This document shows, piece after piece, positions 53,292-63,700 of a DNA stretch of 64,000 bases. The notes beneath the pieces are model-generated. The model did not search any database, was not told the DNA's origin, and was given only the letters and a program-made list of their open reading frames with translations. Made by a program: the position numbers and the translations under genes. The stretch is from an uncultured Prevotellaceae bacterium (GTDB lineage Bacteria; Bacteroidota; Bacteroidia; Bacteroidales; Bacteroidaceae): the NCBI GenBank assembly GCA_902799765.1, contig CADCBZ010000049.1:18179-82178 (forward strand), given 5' to 3'. How positions within the stretch are numbered: position 1 is the first letter of the stretch; every line of letters begins with the position of its first letter.

Positions 53292-54718
53292 TGCTTGATA
53301 GAGGAAATGAAGTTGTTATAGCCTTCCTGGTCGCCCGTCAGCAGGTAGTAGGCCACCAGGTACTGGTAGGCCAGGCCGTTGTCCCTATTCCTGAGATAGA
53401 GACTCTGCAGCATCTCAGGCGTCACGTGGTCACTGAAGTAGAAATCATCATCGTAGGCCATCTTTCGTAGGCGTCCGTATTCGGGATGCTTGGCTATCGC
53501 CGCCTCGTCGCCCAGCAGCGGGAGCGTCTCGTTGGCCCAGTCACGGTAAAAGAGAGTCTTCTGCAGGGCGGTGAGGTACTTGCGTGCTACCTCATATTGG
53601 CCGTTGATTAGGTTGGTCTGTGCCAGCCGCACGTAGCACCGGCTGCTCTTCTGGAAGTCGAGGATCGCCTCCTGGGCCTCGAACACCGTCCGCTGGGCGA
53701 CGTTGATCATACCCAGCTGGTAGAAGGCCTCTGCGGTGGGCAGTGGACTGGTGGCGTCTTCCTTGACGTCGGGCAACAGTCCTGCGATGCCGTTCTGGTG
53801 ATAGTTGAACAGCTGGTCCAGGAGCACGCCGTGCATCGCCAGGGCCAGGTTCTGCACCGTCACGCCGATCTGGTTGTTGGGTTTTTCCCTGTTGGCGGTC
53901 TCTAGGATGCGGTTCCATTGCTGGTGACGCGCCATGAAGTCATACTGCATCACTTTCTCCGCCCTGAAGTTGGCGTTCTTCCAGACGAAACTTCCCATGA
54001 TGGCAACAACAAGTGCTGTCAAGAGGTGGGAGGAGAGTGGAGAGTGGAGAGAGAAATGTTTCGGGAAGCGATGGATCAGGAGCGCTATTCCCATCAGCCC
54101 CCAGATAGAAAAAGCTGCGCCCCAGAGCAGCCATGGGAATACCGTCGGATAGCGGTGGTAGTGTGCGCCAGTCCACAGGCTCTCAATCGGTATTGGCAGA
54201 CAGACAGGGCCCACCAGGAGATAGAGCACCAGGATGGCTACGATCGTGAATAGTGAATAGCTGATAGTGGATAGTTTCTTGCGCAACGAAAGGATCCCCC
54301 AGGCGGCGAGCAGGGAGAGCAGGACGGCCCAGACGCCACCCATCAGCGCATTCTCGTCGAGCAGGAAGAGCCAGAGCAGGAACGCAGGCACGAAACTCAG
54401 ACCGTAGAGGCTTCCCGAGCCCGACAACCGGAGCGTCAGGAGTTGCACTGCTGCGAGCAGCAGCCCGATAATCAGCGCCCCTACCCAAGCATAGAGGAAA
54501 AACTGTGTGGAGAAGCGCCCCAGCAGGTCAGCCACGCCACCCGGCACCCTGACAATCTCCCACACGTAAGTACTGTCGAAGAGGAACAACTGGAATTGTT
54601 CCTGATAGTGCAGATGGTGCGGGTAGCCCAGTGCGAAGAAAAGCACCACCGCCACACCAAATAGGAGCGTGCATAAAAGATGTAAATTCTTACTTATCAA
54701 AGACTTTACTGAACTCAT
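53288..54718 (-). CDS. polytopic membrane protein with soluble C-terminal domain, copy 1
   Basis: A 476-residue protein. About seven membrane helices occupy residues 15-260 (LCTLLFGVAVVLFFALGY, YAWVGALIIGLLLAAVQLL, PAFLLWLFLLDENALMGGVW, HLLTALVVAIMGSFVW). The last 220 residues are soluble and helical, TPR-like (QKSSRCYVRLAQTNLINGQY, EVARKYLTALQKT). It resembles a Bacteroidota family I recall as DUF6057. Two heptamer tracts lie inside the coding sequence (54032-54056 and 54246-54273), at loop and helix edges. The ATG at 54718 overlaps the upstream propeller gene by 29 nt. Confidence 0.7.
   Translation of the reverse strand: MSSVKSLISKNLHLLCTLLFGVAVVLFFALGYPHHLHYQEQFQLFLFDSTYVWEIVRVPGGVADLLGRFSTQFFLYAWVGALIIGLLLAAVQLLTLRLSGSGSLYGLSFVPAFLLWLFLLDENALMGGVWAVLLSLLAAWGILSLRKKLSTISYSLFTIVAILVLYLLVGPVCLPIPIESLWTGAHYHRYPTVFPWLLWGAAFSIWGLMGIALLIHRFPKHFSLHSPLSSHLLTALVVAIMGSFVWKNANFRAEKVMQYDFMARHQQWNRILETANREKPNNQIGVTVQNLALAMHGVLLDQLFNYHQNGIAGLLPDVKEDATSPLPTAEAFYQLGMINVAQRTVFEAQEAILDFQKSSRCYVRLAQTNLINGQYEVARKYLTALQKTLFYRDWANETLPLLGDEAAIAKHPEYGRLRKMAYDDDFYFSDHVTPEMLQSLYLRNRDNGLAYQYLVAYYLLTGDQEGYNNFISSIKQ
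54032..54056 (-). repeat. GGAGAGT heptamer tract in membrane protein 1
   Basis: GGAGAGT twice then GGAGAGA on the plus strand; encodes SLHSPLSS, as in the glycosyltransferase at 42780. Confidence 0.75.
54246..54273 (-). repeat. GTGAATA heptamer tract in membrane protein 1
   Basis: GTGAATA twice, GCTGATA, GTGGATA on the plus strand; encodes part of STISYSLFTI at the start of a membrane helix. Confidence 0.65.
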
Positions 54719-56186
54719 CGACACTGATCTTAACAGGTTCAACCATGAACTCCGGACGGTTGTAGCTCTTTAACAGGAAGGTATGGAGTTCGGGATCCTC
54801 CTGCGGCATCAGAAACGCCTTCTCTGCCTTCCCGTCGTGGAAGTAGGAGAAATAGACGCGGCAGAAGTTACCGTCCTCACGGCGGCTGGCAACCATCATC
54901 CAGTGACCGTTGCTCGACCATGAGGGGTAACTGTCAGGACGACCTTCGTAGTTCACCTTGCTGAGGTCGATCGTCTGTGTCAGGGGCATCGCCTGGTCCA
55001 ACGGCATACAGACGATGTCGCCGTCATTGTGCCTGATATGGAAACAGCCGTACTGACCCTGGGCAAAGAGCAGGTAACGCCCGTCGGGACTGATGCGCGG
55101 CAGAGTGGCACTCTTGTCCCGTCCGGCGGCATCATACACCAGTTCCTCCTCGCCGAAATTGTGCGTCTTCACGTCGAACGAGCGGCGGTAGAGGTTATAC
55201 TGTATCTTCGGATAGGTGGTTCTGATGTCTTTATCGCGCATCTCCTCAGGCAGCGGCACCGACTTACAGTAATAGAGGTACTTGCCGTCGGGCGACCAGG
55301 TGGGATAGACCTCCAGCAGGGTGGAGTCGTTGCTGACAACCTGCACCGAATCGGTCTTCACGTCATAGAGGATCAGGTCGCTTTTCAGGTCATAGACCTC
55401 AATCTTGTTGGGGTTCAACGTATGGAATCCCTGTCGTGTCAGGTCGGTAGAGAAGGCAATCAGTTTCTCGGTGGGATGCCAGGAAGGATAGACACCCGAG
55501 GAGATGGTATAGTCGCGCTTCAGGTTGACCTTCGATATCTTACCATCGTTCACAATGACGGTACCGCTGTTGGCCAGACGCACATGGAAGAGCATATTGT
55601 CCGTCTTATAGTTCTGGTAGCTATGGCAGTTGACGCACTGGCCGATCTTACGGTCGTTCATGGTGATCTCATTGTTGAAGATCTGCGTCTCCTCGAACGA
55701 AGTGAGGTTACGCTGGGCAATCTCCATAAAGGTCCATGCTACATACGACGGTTCGATCAGACGGTACGACACATAGTCGTCAATGGGTTCCGAGGCAACG
55801 CGGATCTCGAAGGGATTGAACGCCAGCCATTCGCCCTCCTTCTGGCCCCAGACTTCCACTTTAATACGCTTGCCTTTTGCGGCGGTGAGCATGCCGCGCC
55901 ATTCCTGCAGGGGAATCTGCACCTTCACACCATCGCCATAGGTCTGCTGCTTACCGTCGGGCGTGGTGAGACGTGCCACGCAGGCCTCGTATTCGTCGGC
56001 GGGGAGCATAAAGTTCAACGGTGCAATGTTACAGGGGATCGTCACGTCGCAATAGTCAGGGAAGATGGCAGGCAGGCACTTGGCGGCCTTGCTGGAGCCG
56101 GGCACGTCGGGATGACTTGCACAGGATGCTAACAGCCCAATAGCGGCTGCCAATATCAGGGTATAAATATGGATATGTCTTTTCAT
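54690..56186 (-). CDS. TolB-like beta-propeller lipoprotein with CxxCH motif, copy 2
   Basis: A 498-residue paralogue of the gene at 51810. Signal MKRHIHIYTLILAAAIGLLASC (two parts, lipobox LASC). Sandwich-like domain with FPDYCDVTIPCNIAPLNFML, heme-type motif GQCVNCHSYQN (about residue 200), and propeller blades YPSWHPTEKLIAFSTDLTRQ, YPTWSPDGKYLYYCKSVPLP, LPRISPDGRYLLFAQGQYG and YPSWSSNGHWMMVASRREDG. The ATG at 56186 sits 8 nt after the upstream stop; an ATG at 56210 would overlap it. The conserved order in both copies is membrane protein, then propeller. Confidence 0.75.
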   Translation of the reverse strand: MKRHIHIYTLILAAAIGLLASCASHPDVPGSSKAAKCLPAIFPDYCDVTIPCNIAPLNFMLPADEYEACVARLTTPDGKQQTYGDGVKVQIPLQEWRGMLTAAKGKRIKVEVWGQKEGEWLAFNPFEIRVASEPIDDYVSYRLIEPSYVAWTFMEIAQRNLTSFEETQIFNNEITMNDRKIGQCVNCHSYQNYKTDNMLFHVRLANSGTVIVNDGKISKVNLKRDYTISSGVYPSWHPTEKLIAFSTDLTRQGFHTLNPNKIEVYDLKSDLILYDVKTDSVQVVSNDSTLLEVYPTWSPDGKYLYYCKSVPLPEEMRDKDIRTTYPKIQYNLYRRSFDVKTHNFGEEELVYDAAGRDKSATLPRISPDGRYLLFAQGQYGCFHIRHNDGDIVCMPLDQAMPLTQTIDLSKVNYEGRPDSYPSWSSNGHWMMVASRREDGNFCRVYFSYFHDGKAEKAFLMPQEDPELHTFLLKSYNRPEFMVEPVKISVDEFSKVFDK

Positions 56187-56193
56187 TTTCTTC

Positions 56194-57987
56194 TTATGAT
56201 TGCACTTCATTATGTTTCATAATAACGGCATTGGAATACTTTCTTCCAAAGATATTATAATACCAATAGGTGTCTCCCCATTCTTCACGCATTTCTTCGG
56301 CTACCGTTCCAAGTGTCACACCAGGCTTTACTTTCTGTCCCATGACCTCCCAGAACTGCTTGTAACGTTCATAGATAGCCTGATCCACGGGGAGCATCAT
56401 TCGTTTCTCCTCAGGGGCTTTGTCCATATACAGGATATAAGCCTCTTGCGCATGCACAGGAAATTCCTCGTTCATGTGCAGCTTCACGAAATTGCGCAAT
56501 GCGGCCCAAAAGCGGCGGGAATCGCAGCGCATCATGGCATAGAGCAACGCCTGTTCCGAGGCTACCTTACTATCGGAGTCGGACCAGAGACTGATGATAC
56601 TGACAATATAACTGTCGCTGTTCTCAACACCGGTGATCTCGTCGGGGAAGCAACCCTGCAGAGACTTGATTTTTTCTGTGACGGGCGCCGGCTGCCAGTC
56701 GCCACAGAACGGCAAATGGTGCAACAACGTGGTATAGCGTTCCACCAGTTCCTTGTCTCCCTTTGCTAAGGCACAGCGGGCCAATACCTTTAGGTAGAAG
56801 GGGGAGAAACCTGACTGGATGGCATTCTCGAAATTCAGACGGATGCCTTCATTAATCATACCATAATTGTAATAGACCAGCGGCGAGGCAATATCCAAAA
56901 GACTGGAATGGACGGAATCGGGATTATGGGGGGGATATTCAATATTCCCTATCTTAAATGAGCGGTCGAGCAACCCACCTTCGTTCATCAGGGCTACATT
57001 TTTGAGGAATACCATTGTGGTGGTCGGCTTCTTGCTCTCTTCCGCTATCTGAAGCACCTCTTTCCAATTGTCGTCCTCGGCATAGTGCACCATACGCATC
57101 TCATCGATATAGTTCTGATCGTGGTACATCAGCGACCAGGTGAAAATGAAGCCCGCAACGGCACATAGTACGGGAACGAAAGCCTTGATTACCGTCCGTG
57201 CCTTAATCAGATAACTGCTGCACAGCGCAATCAACACGGAGACGATTCCGAGCGCCCAGAACGGATAGGTCAGGTGCGGGGTATTATCGCTCGGGGTTAT
57301 GAAGCGGGGCAGACCCGCCATGACGACATCGTCGGCCTTCAGGTTGGGATAGAGTTGCGTATGCCAGATGCCGGCCGTGAAGAGCAGCAGGACAATCGCC
57401 AAGAACTCACGCCAGGTGGGCTTTTCGGCAACCACTAAACACAGCACGAAGAGCAGGGCGAACCAACCGAGTATCGGGTAAAGGCATACGCCTATCAGAT
57501 ACCAGACGAGGTGCCATTTGCGCGGGGTACAGCGAGCCGCCCACAGTAGCAGCAGCATGACGAGATAACCGATCGACTGTGAGAACCAATAGCCTCTGAT
57601 GGTTGAGACATAGATCCAGTAGCCGAGATCGACTACTGACGTGAGCAGGCAGGCTACAGGCAAGAGCATCAGCGCAGAAGCACTTCCTTGTAACCGGAAT
57701 GCTTTGATTCCCACCAAGAAAATCAACACCCAGATAGCCGCCAGTACAACAGAACCGAAAGCGGGACGGCAGAAAAGCTGGGTTAGCCAGGCACCTATAT
57801 ACTGCATCAGGCCGAAAGGTTTCGACAGCAAGGTATGGAAGAAGGGGGCTCCGTAAATGAATTCGGAACGGTCGTGCGCCGTATAAAACACCTCCTGATT
57901 GATGTATAGGATATATACAACAAATGAAATGAACGCCAACAAACTGACGTAGAGGATAATACTGGATATTTTGTTTTTTGTATTCAT
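56194..57987 (-). CDS. polytopic membrane protein with soluble C-terminal domain, copy 2
   Basis: A 597-residue paralogue of the gene at 53288. Eight or nine helices fill residues 8-290 (ISSIILYVSLLAFISFVVYI, LYPILGWFALLFVLCLVVAE, VLCAVAGFIFTWSLMYHDQN). A soluble domain of about 300 residues follows, with TPR-like helices (YNYGMINEGIRLNFENAIQS). First gene of the four-gene run. The ATG at 57987 lies about 10 nt past the -7 box; the upstream TTG extension falls inside the promoter. The function is unknown. Confidence 0.72.
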   Translation of the reverse strand: MNTKNKISSIILYVSLLAFISFVVYILYINQEVFYTAHDRSEFIYGAPFFHTLLSKPFGLMQYIGAWLTQLFCRPAFGSVVLAAIWVLIFLVGIKAFRLQGSASALMLLPVACLLTSVVDLGYWIYVSTIRGYWFSQSIGYLVMLLLLWAARCTPRKWHLVWYLIGVCLYPILGWFALLFVLCLVVAEKPTWREFLAIVLLLFTAGIWHTQLYPNLKADDVVMAGLPRFITPSDNTPHLTYPFWALGIVSVLIALCSSYLIKARTVIKAFVPVLCAVAGFIFTWSLMYHDQNYIDEMRMVHYAEDDNWKEVLQIAEESKKPTTTMVFLKNVALMNEGGLLDRSFKIGNIEYPPHNPDSVHSSLLDIASPLVYYNYGMINEGIRLNFENAIQSGFSPFYLKVLARCALAKGDKELVERYTTLLHHLPFCGDWQPAPVTEKIKSLQGCFPDEITGVENSDSYIVSIISLWSDSDSKVASEQALLYAMMRCDSRRFWAALRNFVKLHMNEEFPVHAQEAYILYMDKAPEEKRMMLPVDQAIYERYKQFWEVMGQKVKPGVTLGTVAEEMREEWGDTYWYYNIFGRKYSNAVIMKHNEVQS

Positions 57988-57996
57988 AATTGGGTG

Positions 57997-58028
57997 CAAA
58001 GGTAGTAACTATATTTAGAAATACCAAA
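57997..58028 (-). promoter_or_regulatory. promoter of the membrane/propeller operon
   Basis: Minus-strand TTTG (58025-58028), 20 nt, TACCTTTG (57997-58004). Confidence 0.7.
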
Positions 58029-58055
58029 TATTTGCTGAAAATAATAATCATAAAA

Positions 58056-58083
58056 TGAGGGTGTGACAAGCGTCACACCCTCA
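58056..58083 (-). terminator. terminator of the Sus operon
   Basis: Perfect 12-bp stem TGAGGGTGTGAC / GTCACACCCTCA with AAGC loop, 27 nt after the lipoprotein stop. Confidence 0.8.
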
Positions 58084-58110
58084 CTGATTGATTATACTGA
58101 TAAGGAACGA

Positions 58111-58836
58111 TTATTCCTCATAGTAAACTGAGTTGAGAGTAAAGCTACCACTCTTAAGCAAGAGCTGGAGGTCTTTTCCATCACCACCCTTAGCACACTC
58201 CTTAGCTATGGTCTCAGTGATCTGGAGCTCATTCAGGCCTGATACAAGTGGCCAATCCGAAATATAGGTATTACTCCACCAACCGTTGTGAACCATTACA
58301 TTACAATCTGCACTAGCATCTGACACGTCAACGATAAGGGTCTTCAGGCCGAAGTAAACATCATCGGGAATCGTGGGCAGGTGAGCACCTTCAGTAGAAC
58401 TGAAACGCATATCTGCAGCTACCCATGCACCAGGCTGGAATGGCGGCTCCTTTTCAGGATCTGCACCATAGATGTAGTACTTAACGAGTGGATCAGTGAT
58501 TTCCTGACATTCAACCTGATAAGTAGTTGAAAGCACTGTACCGTCAGCGCAAAGGGCTGTCAGAACCACGTCATGCGTGCCAACCTTCATCTTCTTCTGA
58601 GCATAATTAGCAATAAAATCCTTACCACCAATGGTCCACTTGGCATTGACAGGAGCAAGGGTCTGACAAGAAATGACATTACCATTCAAGCCACTGGCTG
58701 CCTTGTCAACCGTCACAGTGGTCTTCGCCTTCAGCTCGTCAATCGTGATGTGACCGTCATTGCTGATCTTCTCATGCGTCGGATCGCAAGCAAAGAGCGC
58801 ACATACTGCGACAAAAAGCAAAAATATCTTTTTCAT
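58111..58836 (-). CDS. Sus-operon lipoprotein, possible surface glycan-binding protein
   Basis: A 241-residue lipoprotein (MKKIFLLFVAVCALFAC, lipobox LFAC). A PKD/Ig-like domain (KMKVGTHDVVLTALCADGTV) is followed by a beta-sandwich region (KYYIYGADPEKEPPFQPGAW, ELQITETIAKECAKGGDGKD) that could bind carbohydrate. It stands where SusE/SusF-type proteins usually lie, third after susC and susD, but sequence similarity to them is not evident. A terminator follows. Confidence 0.7.
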   Translation of the reverse strand: MKKIFLLFVAVCALFACDPTHEKISNDGHITIDELKAKTTVTVDKAASGLNGNVISCQTLAPVNAKWTIGGKDFIANYAQKKMKVGTHDVVLTALCADGTVLSTTYQVECQEITDPLVKYYIYGADPEKEPPFQPGAWVAADMRFSSTEGAHLPTIPDDVYFGLKTLIVDVSDASADCNVMVHNGWWSNTYISDWPLVSGLNELQITETIAKECAKGGDGKDLQLLLKSGSFTLNSVYYEE

Positions 58837-58855
58837 ATTGATTTCTTATTATTAA

Positions 58856-60766
58856 TTAATAAATCACTTTATATTGTGTATCAGGATCGTCAAGGTTCCA
58901 GCCTTCGTTCTGAACCATACCACCATTCATCAGCGTGATCTGAGCCTGAGGCTTGGGCAGGAAGCCCTTGGTAGCAGCGTAACGCTTAGCCCATGAGCTG
59001 GTCATGTGGTGCATTGCACGCTTGTTAGCCTTATCGCCAAGGCAGACAACCATCTTACCATCCTGAGCCTGAAGAGCCTTTGCAGCGTAAGAAGACTCAC
59101 TGTGACCAGCAGCTCCTGACCAACGACGCATATCGTTGAAGCGCAGTCCCTCCATAGCGAACTCCCAACGACGCTCGTTCTGAAGGTTCGTCAAAGTATA
59201 AGCTGTCTGAGGTACACCGGCACGGGCCTGAACCTGATTCATGTACTGGGCATCACCTGTGAGCTCAGAAAGCATCAACAGCACGTCAGCATAACGCATC
59301 AGGTAGTAGTCCTCGAAGTGGTCACCCTGCTGTGGATTGTCAAGAGAGCTGGAGGTATAACCAGGAGCCTGTTTCCACCAAGAATCATTATCGGCAGGGT
59401 TAGCATCCAGGTTGACATCAGCGTACTTCTTCACAGAATAACCAGACTCCTCACAGTCATCCTTCTCATAGGTATATTGCTGGAGCTCATTGTCAAGGTC
59501 GATCAAAGAAGCGCGCTTACGTAAATCTGTATAACCGCCATTATTCTCTGCGTATGTCCAGTCATCCCAGATGTTACATGAAGGTGTGCCCTGGCCCCAA
59601 CCCTGGTTGAACGGATATGTCATATCACGCTTACCATTGTTGTTGGTAGCACCATTACGGAGACCCCAGAAACATGAGAGGTAGTTAGAATACATACGTG
59701 AGTTGTTGTAAGTACCAGAGATAGCCCACTTAGAGGCGTTCAAGAATTGGATCTGGAAGATCTCCTCATCATTTCCATTACCATTGCCTGCAACGTCGAA
59801 ACAATCAGCAGGATCCATATCTGCAATAAAGGCGTATGCATGACCTTCGCCATCGAGTGCCTCTTTCAAAAGGAAACTGTTAGAGTACTGCCAAAGTGAA
59901 CGGAAGTCCTTCAGGAGTCTGTAACGACCGCTTGAAACGATATCCTTCAGATAGTTCACGACATCAGCCTTAGAGATGGAAGCCTTGGTGCAACCCTCCT
60001 GATCTTCAACCAGGTTAATGGTAGCGTCACCAGAAGAGAGGTCAGCCACACCCTTATAGAAGCCAGCCCAGAACATATAGGCACGGGCGAGCATAGCCTC
60101 AGCAGCATACTTGTTGGCATGACCGTCGCCCTGCAAGCCTAAACCAGAACCTTCGTTCATCAGGGTTATACCAGAAACGAAGTCAGAGATAATCTGCGGA
60201 TAGATCTCCTCCTCTGCGCTATTCTGCACATAGTCATCAGCAGTAATAGTGGTAGAGGTGATCAGGGGGACGTCGCCATACAGCTGGCTCAGCCACAGAT
60301 AATAGAGACCGCGCATGAAATAGCCCTCACCAAGGAGCTGGTTACGCGTGTTGATATTCTTTTCTGTCCATTCCACGTTATCGATGGTCTCGATCTGGTT
60401 GTTGGCACGTGAGATACCACCATAGAGAAGGATGAAATCCTGCTCATACTGGTTGGCACTGGCCGTTGTGAAATGATGCAGTGACTTAGCCACGTTATCC
60501 TGCAGACCGCCACTTCCGTAGCAATCGTCAGACATCAAGCACCACCAGTAGAATGGGTTATTCAAGAGACCGCTCTGATCACCGCCACCCAGTGTATTCA
60601 TGATACTGTAGGTAGCTGCATTCAACGCCTCTACATCTGCAGGTTTACCGGGGAAGGTAGCCGCAGTCAACTCTGTAACACGCGGATCAGTGTCCAAATT
60701 GTCGTTACAGGATGTAAACACAGTTGCTGCTGAAACAACTAATGCTGATAAAATATATTTCTTCAT
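58856..60766 (-). CDS. SusD/RagB-family outer-membrane lipoprotein
   Basis: A 636-residue starch-binding-like lipoprotein. Signal MKKYILSALVVSAATVFTSC (lipobox FTSC). SusD features: LGEGYFMRGLYYLWLSQLYG in the TPR core, KYAAEAMLARAYMFWAGFYK, LMRYADVLLMLSELTGDAQY and NERRWEFAMEGLRFNDMRRW near the C-terminus. It forms the lid over the SusC barrel and captures glycan. It lies 15 nt downstream of susC. Confidence 0.93.
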   Translation of the reverse strand: MKKYILSALVVSAATVFTSCNDNLDTDPRVTELTAATFPGKPADVEALNAATYSIMNTLGGGDQSGLLNNPFYWWCLMSDDCYGSGGLQDNVAKSLHHFTTASANQYEQDFILLYGGISRANNQIETIDNVEWTEKNINTRNQLLGEGYFMRGLYYLWLSQLYGDVPLITSTTITADDYVQNSAEEEIYPQIISDFVSGITLMNEGSGLGLQGDGHANKYAAEAMLARAYMFWAGFYKGVADLSSGDATINLVEDQEGCTKASISKADVVNYLKDIVSSGRYRLLKDFRSLWQYSNSFLLKEALDGEGHAYAFIADMDPADCFDVAGNGNGNDEEIFQIQFLNASKWAISGTYNNSRMYSNYLSCFWGLRNGATNNNGKRDMTYPFNQGWGQGTPSCNIWDDWTYAENNGGYTDLRKRASLIDLDNELQQYTYEKDDCEESGYSVKKYADVNLDANPADNDSWWKQAPGYTSSSLDNPQQGDHFEDYYLMRYADVLLMLSELTGDAQYMNQVQARAGVPQTAYTLTNLQNERRWEFAMEGLRFNDMRRWSGAAGHSESSYAAKALQAQDGKMVVCLGDKANKRAMHHMTSSWAKRYAATKGFLPKPQAQITLMNGGMVQNEGWNLDDPDTQYKVIY

Positions 60767-60781
60767 AACTGATTATCGAAA

Positions 60782-63700
60782 TTAGAATTTAATACTTGCA
60801 CCAACCAAGAATGTACGAGATGGCGGATACAGACCAAGGTCAATACCTGAAGCCCAGTTAGATCCACCTGCAGTGTTACCTACCTCAGGATCGAGGCCGG
60901 TGTAACCAGTGAAGGTCACGAGGTTCTGAGCCTGAACATAGAAGCGGAGCTGCTGCAGCGGACAAGCCTTCCATATATGCTTGAAGTCGTAACCAAGGGT
61001 AATGGTCTTGATCTTGAAGTAGTCAGCATTCTCCATATAGCGGGTAGATACCCAGTTGGTGTTCTGGTGACCAGTAGCAGAAATACGCGGCTGAGTGTTT
61101 GAAGTACCCTCACCATGCCAACGGTTGAAGATGGTGGTGTCGTAGTTCTGATAAGGTGCATCACTGAATGAACGGTAAGAGCGCATGATCTGCTGACCGA
61201 ATGCACCGGCACCGTTAACGGCGAAGTCGAAGCCCTTCCAAGAGCAGCCGAGGTTCACACCGAGCATCACATCGGGGTTCGGGTTACCGATCTCATGACG
61301 GTCACAAAGATCATTACCGTCTGCGTCTTTACCTACTGCATAGGTAATCACACCGTCACCATTCCAGTCATCCCAGATACAGTCACCAGGCTGTGCGTTG
61401 TCAAGAACGGCCTTACCAGCCAGACGGGCTGCATCGATCTCCTCCTGGTTCTGCCAGATGCCGCTGTAAGACATACCATAGAAGTAGCCGATAGGCTTGC
61501 CTTCCTCTGCACGATAACAGAACTCTGTACCCTGTGAGAGCACGCCGCTAGGACCATCGATATAGTGGTTATCATTAGCGATACGGGTTACCTCGTTCTT
61601 GTTGTAGGTGAAGTTCACGCCAATGTTATAGCTGAAGTCCTTACCGATTCTCCACCATTGATGGCAGCAGGGTTGGTACCCATGACAGCAATCATCGGGC
61701 CAGTGATCAGCCAGTCCTTCGTGGTCTTCTTATACCAGTCGAAGTTTACACCTAAGCGGCTGTTGAGCAGGCGGGCATCGAAACCGAAGTCGAGCTGCTC
61801 AGAGGTCTCCCAAGTCAGGTCGGGGTTCGGTACGATATTAGCATAAGCACCGGTCATTGGCGTACCACTGGTAGAGGTCTCAGTTGCAGAACCAAACTTA
61901 TAACCGCTGTCGCCAGACTCACCAGACAGTGCGATGGTAGCCAGATACTGGTACTTAGAGATGTTCTTGTTACCGTTCTGACCCCAAGATGCACGGATCT
62001 TGAAGAAGTCGAGCCAGCTCTTAGTGCCCTGCATGAACTTCTCGTTGGTCATTACCCAACCAGCAGATACAGAGGGGAAGAAGCCCCAGCGCTTACCGTC
62101 TGTGAAGATACTTGAACCATCATAACGTACGGTAACGGTAGCCATATAGGTCTCGTTCCAGTCCCAAGTCAAACGACCGAACCAAGAAGCGAGGTACTCC
62201 TCATCATTGGGCTTACCAGTCAGGGTGATATCGGGCGTATTCAGCAGCTTGAAGTTTGACAGCCAAGCTGAATCCCAACCTTTCAGGGTAGCGAGCTGCT
62301 CACCATAATTAACCTTATTGGATCCACCAATATTATAGCTCCAAGCGGTGCTCTGGAAGCTCTGACCAACCATGGCGCTAATCTTATGAGCACCCAGCAT
62401 CGGAAGATCATAAGTAATGGTGTTTTCAATTGACCAGTTGGTATTCAACCAAGCACTCTGGCTGACACTATATACAACTGAGGTAGCATTACCATAACCG
62501 GATGACTTAGGCTCGTTAAAATTACGATATGAACCGGAACCCCAGTTATAGTTGAACTGAGAACGCCATCTCAGACCCTTAATGGGCTGAACAGTCATGA
62601 ATGCGGTAGCACTGGTATTAACACTGCGGCTCTCAGCCAAAGAGTTGAAACCACCATGAATCAGGTTCTCCCATGGGTTGCTGAACATAGCTGTGCTCCA
62701 GCCCTGTCCATAGGCGGGTGTACCGTCAAATTCCTGGTAATAATAAACGTCACCATTGTCAGCATACTGTGGCAGCATCGGACAAGTCTGAAGCAGGCTG
62801 TGGATATAGCTCCAGTACATACCGTCCTCAGCCAGGTCGTGACTCTTGACATAAGAGACAGAAACGTTCTCACCGATGGTGATGGCATCGAAGTCCTTCG
62901 CCTTCAGCAGCACGTGGTCACTGTTGATACGGATGGTGTGACGGTTGTAGTTAGAAGCCTGCTCAGCACCCATGATACCCTGGTTACCAGTGTAGGTGTA
63001 AGACATGGCGAACTTAGAACGATCCGTACCACCGGTCAGGGTGACAGAATGGTTGTGCTGTACGGCATTCTTATTCTCGAATGCGCCCCACCAGTCAGTG
63101 CCTTCCCAGCCATTAGCCACCTTACTAAGGATGTCCTGGGGAACGAAGGCTGGCCAATCCAACTTAGTACCTGCGGTATTAAAGGTGTACTCATCCATGA
63201 TGGTCATATACTGCTGAGCATTGAGCAACTGCGGACGCTTGTAGGCGTTTGACCAACCGATAGCACCATTATAGCTGAGCTCGATCTTACCTTCCTTACC
63301 CTGCTTGGTAGTTACCAGGATCACACCGTTAGCAGCACGTGAACCGTAGATGGCTGCTGAGGCAGCATCCTTCAGCACGTCGATGCTCTCGATATCGTTG
63401 GGGTTGATGGCGTTGATGTCACCACCGGCTACACCGTCGATTACATAAAGAGGTGATGAATCACCAGTGGTACCGATACCACGGATGTAAACCTTGTAGC
63501 CCTTACCAGGCTGTGAAGAACTCTGGGTGATCTGTACACCAGGGGTGCTTGACTGCATAGCCTCCAAAGCACTGGTGGTGTTCAGCTTGGCGATTTCCTC
63601 ACCCTTTACCTGAACAGTAGCACCGGTAACCAGCTTCTTCTTCTGGACACCGTAACCTACGACAACCACTTCTTCAAGAACGGCATCATCCTCATTCAAG

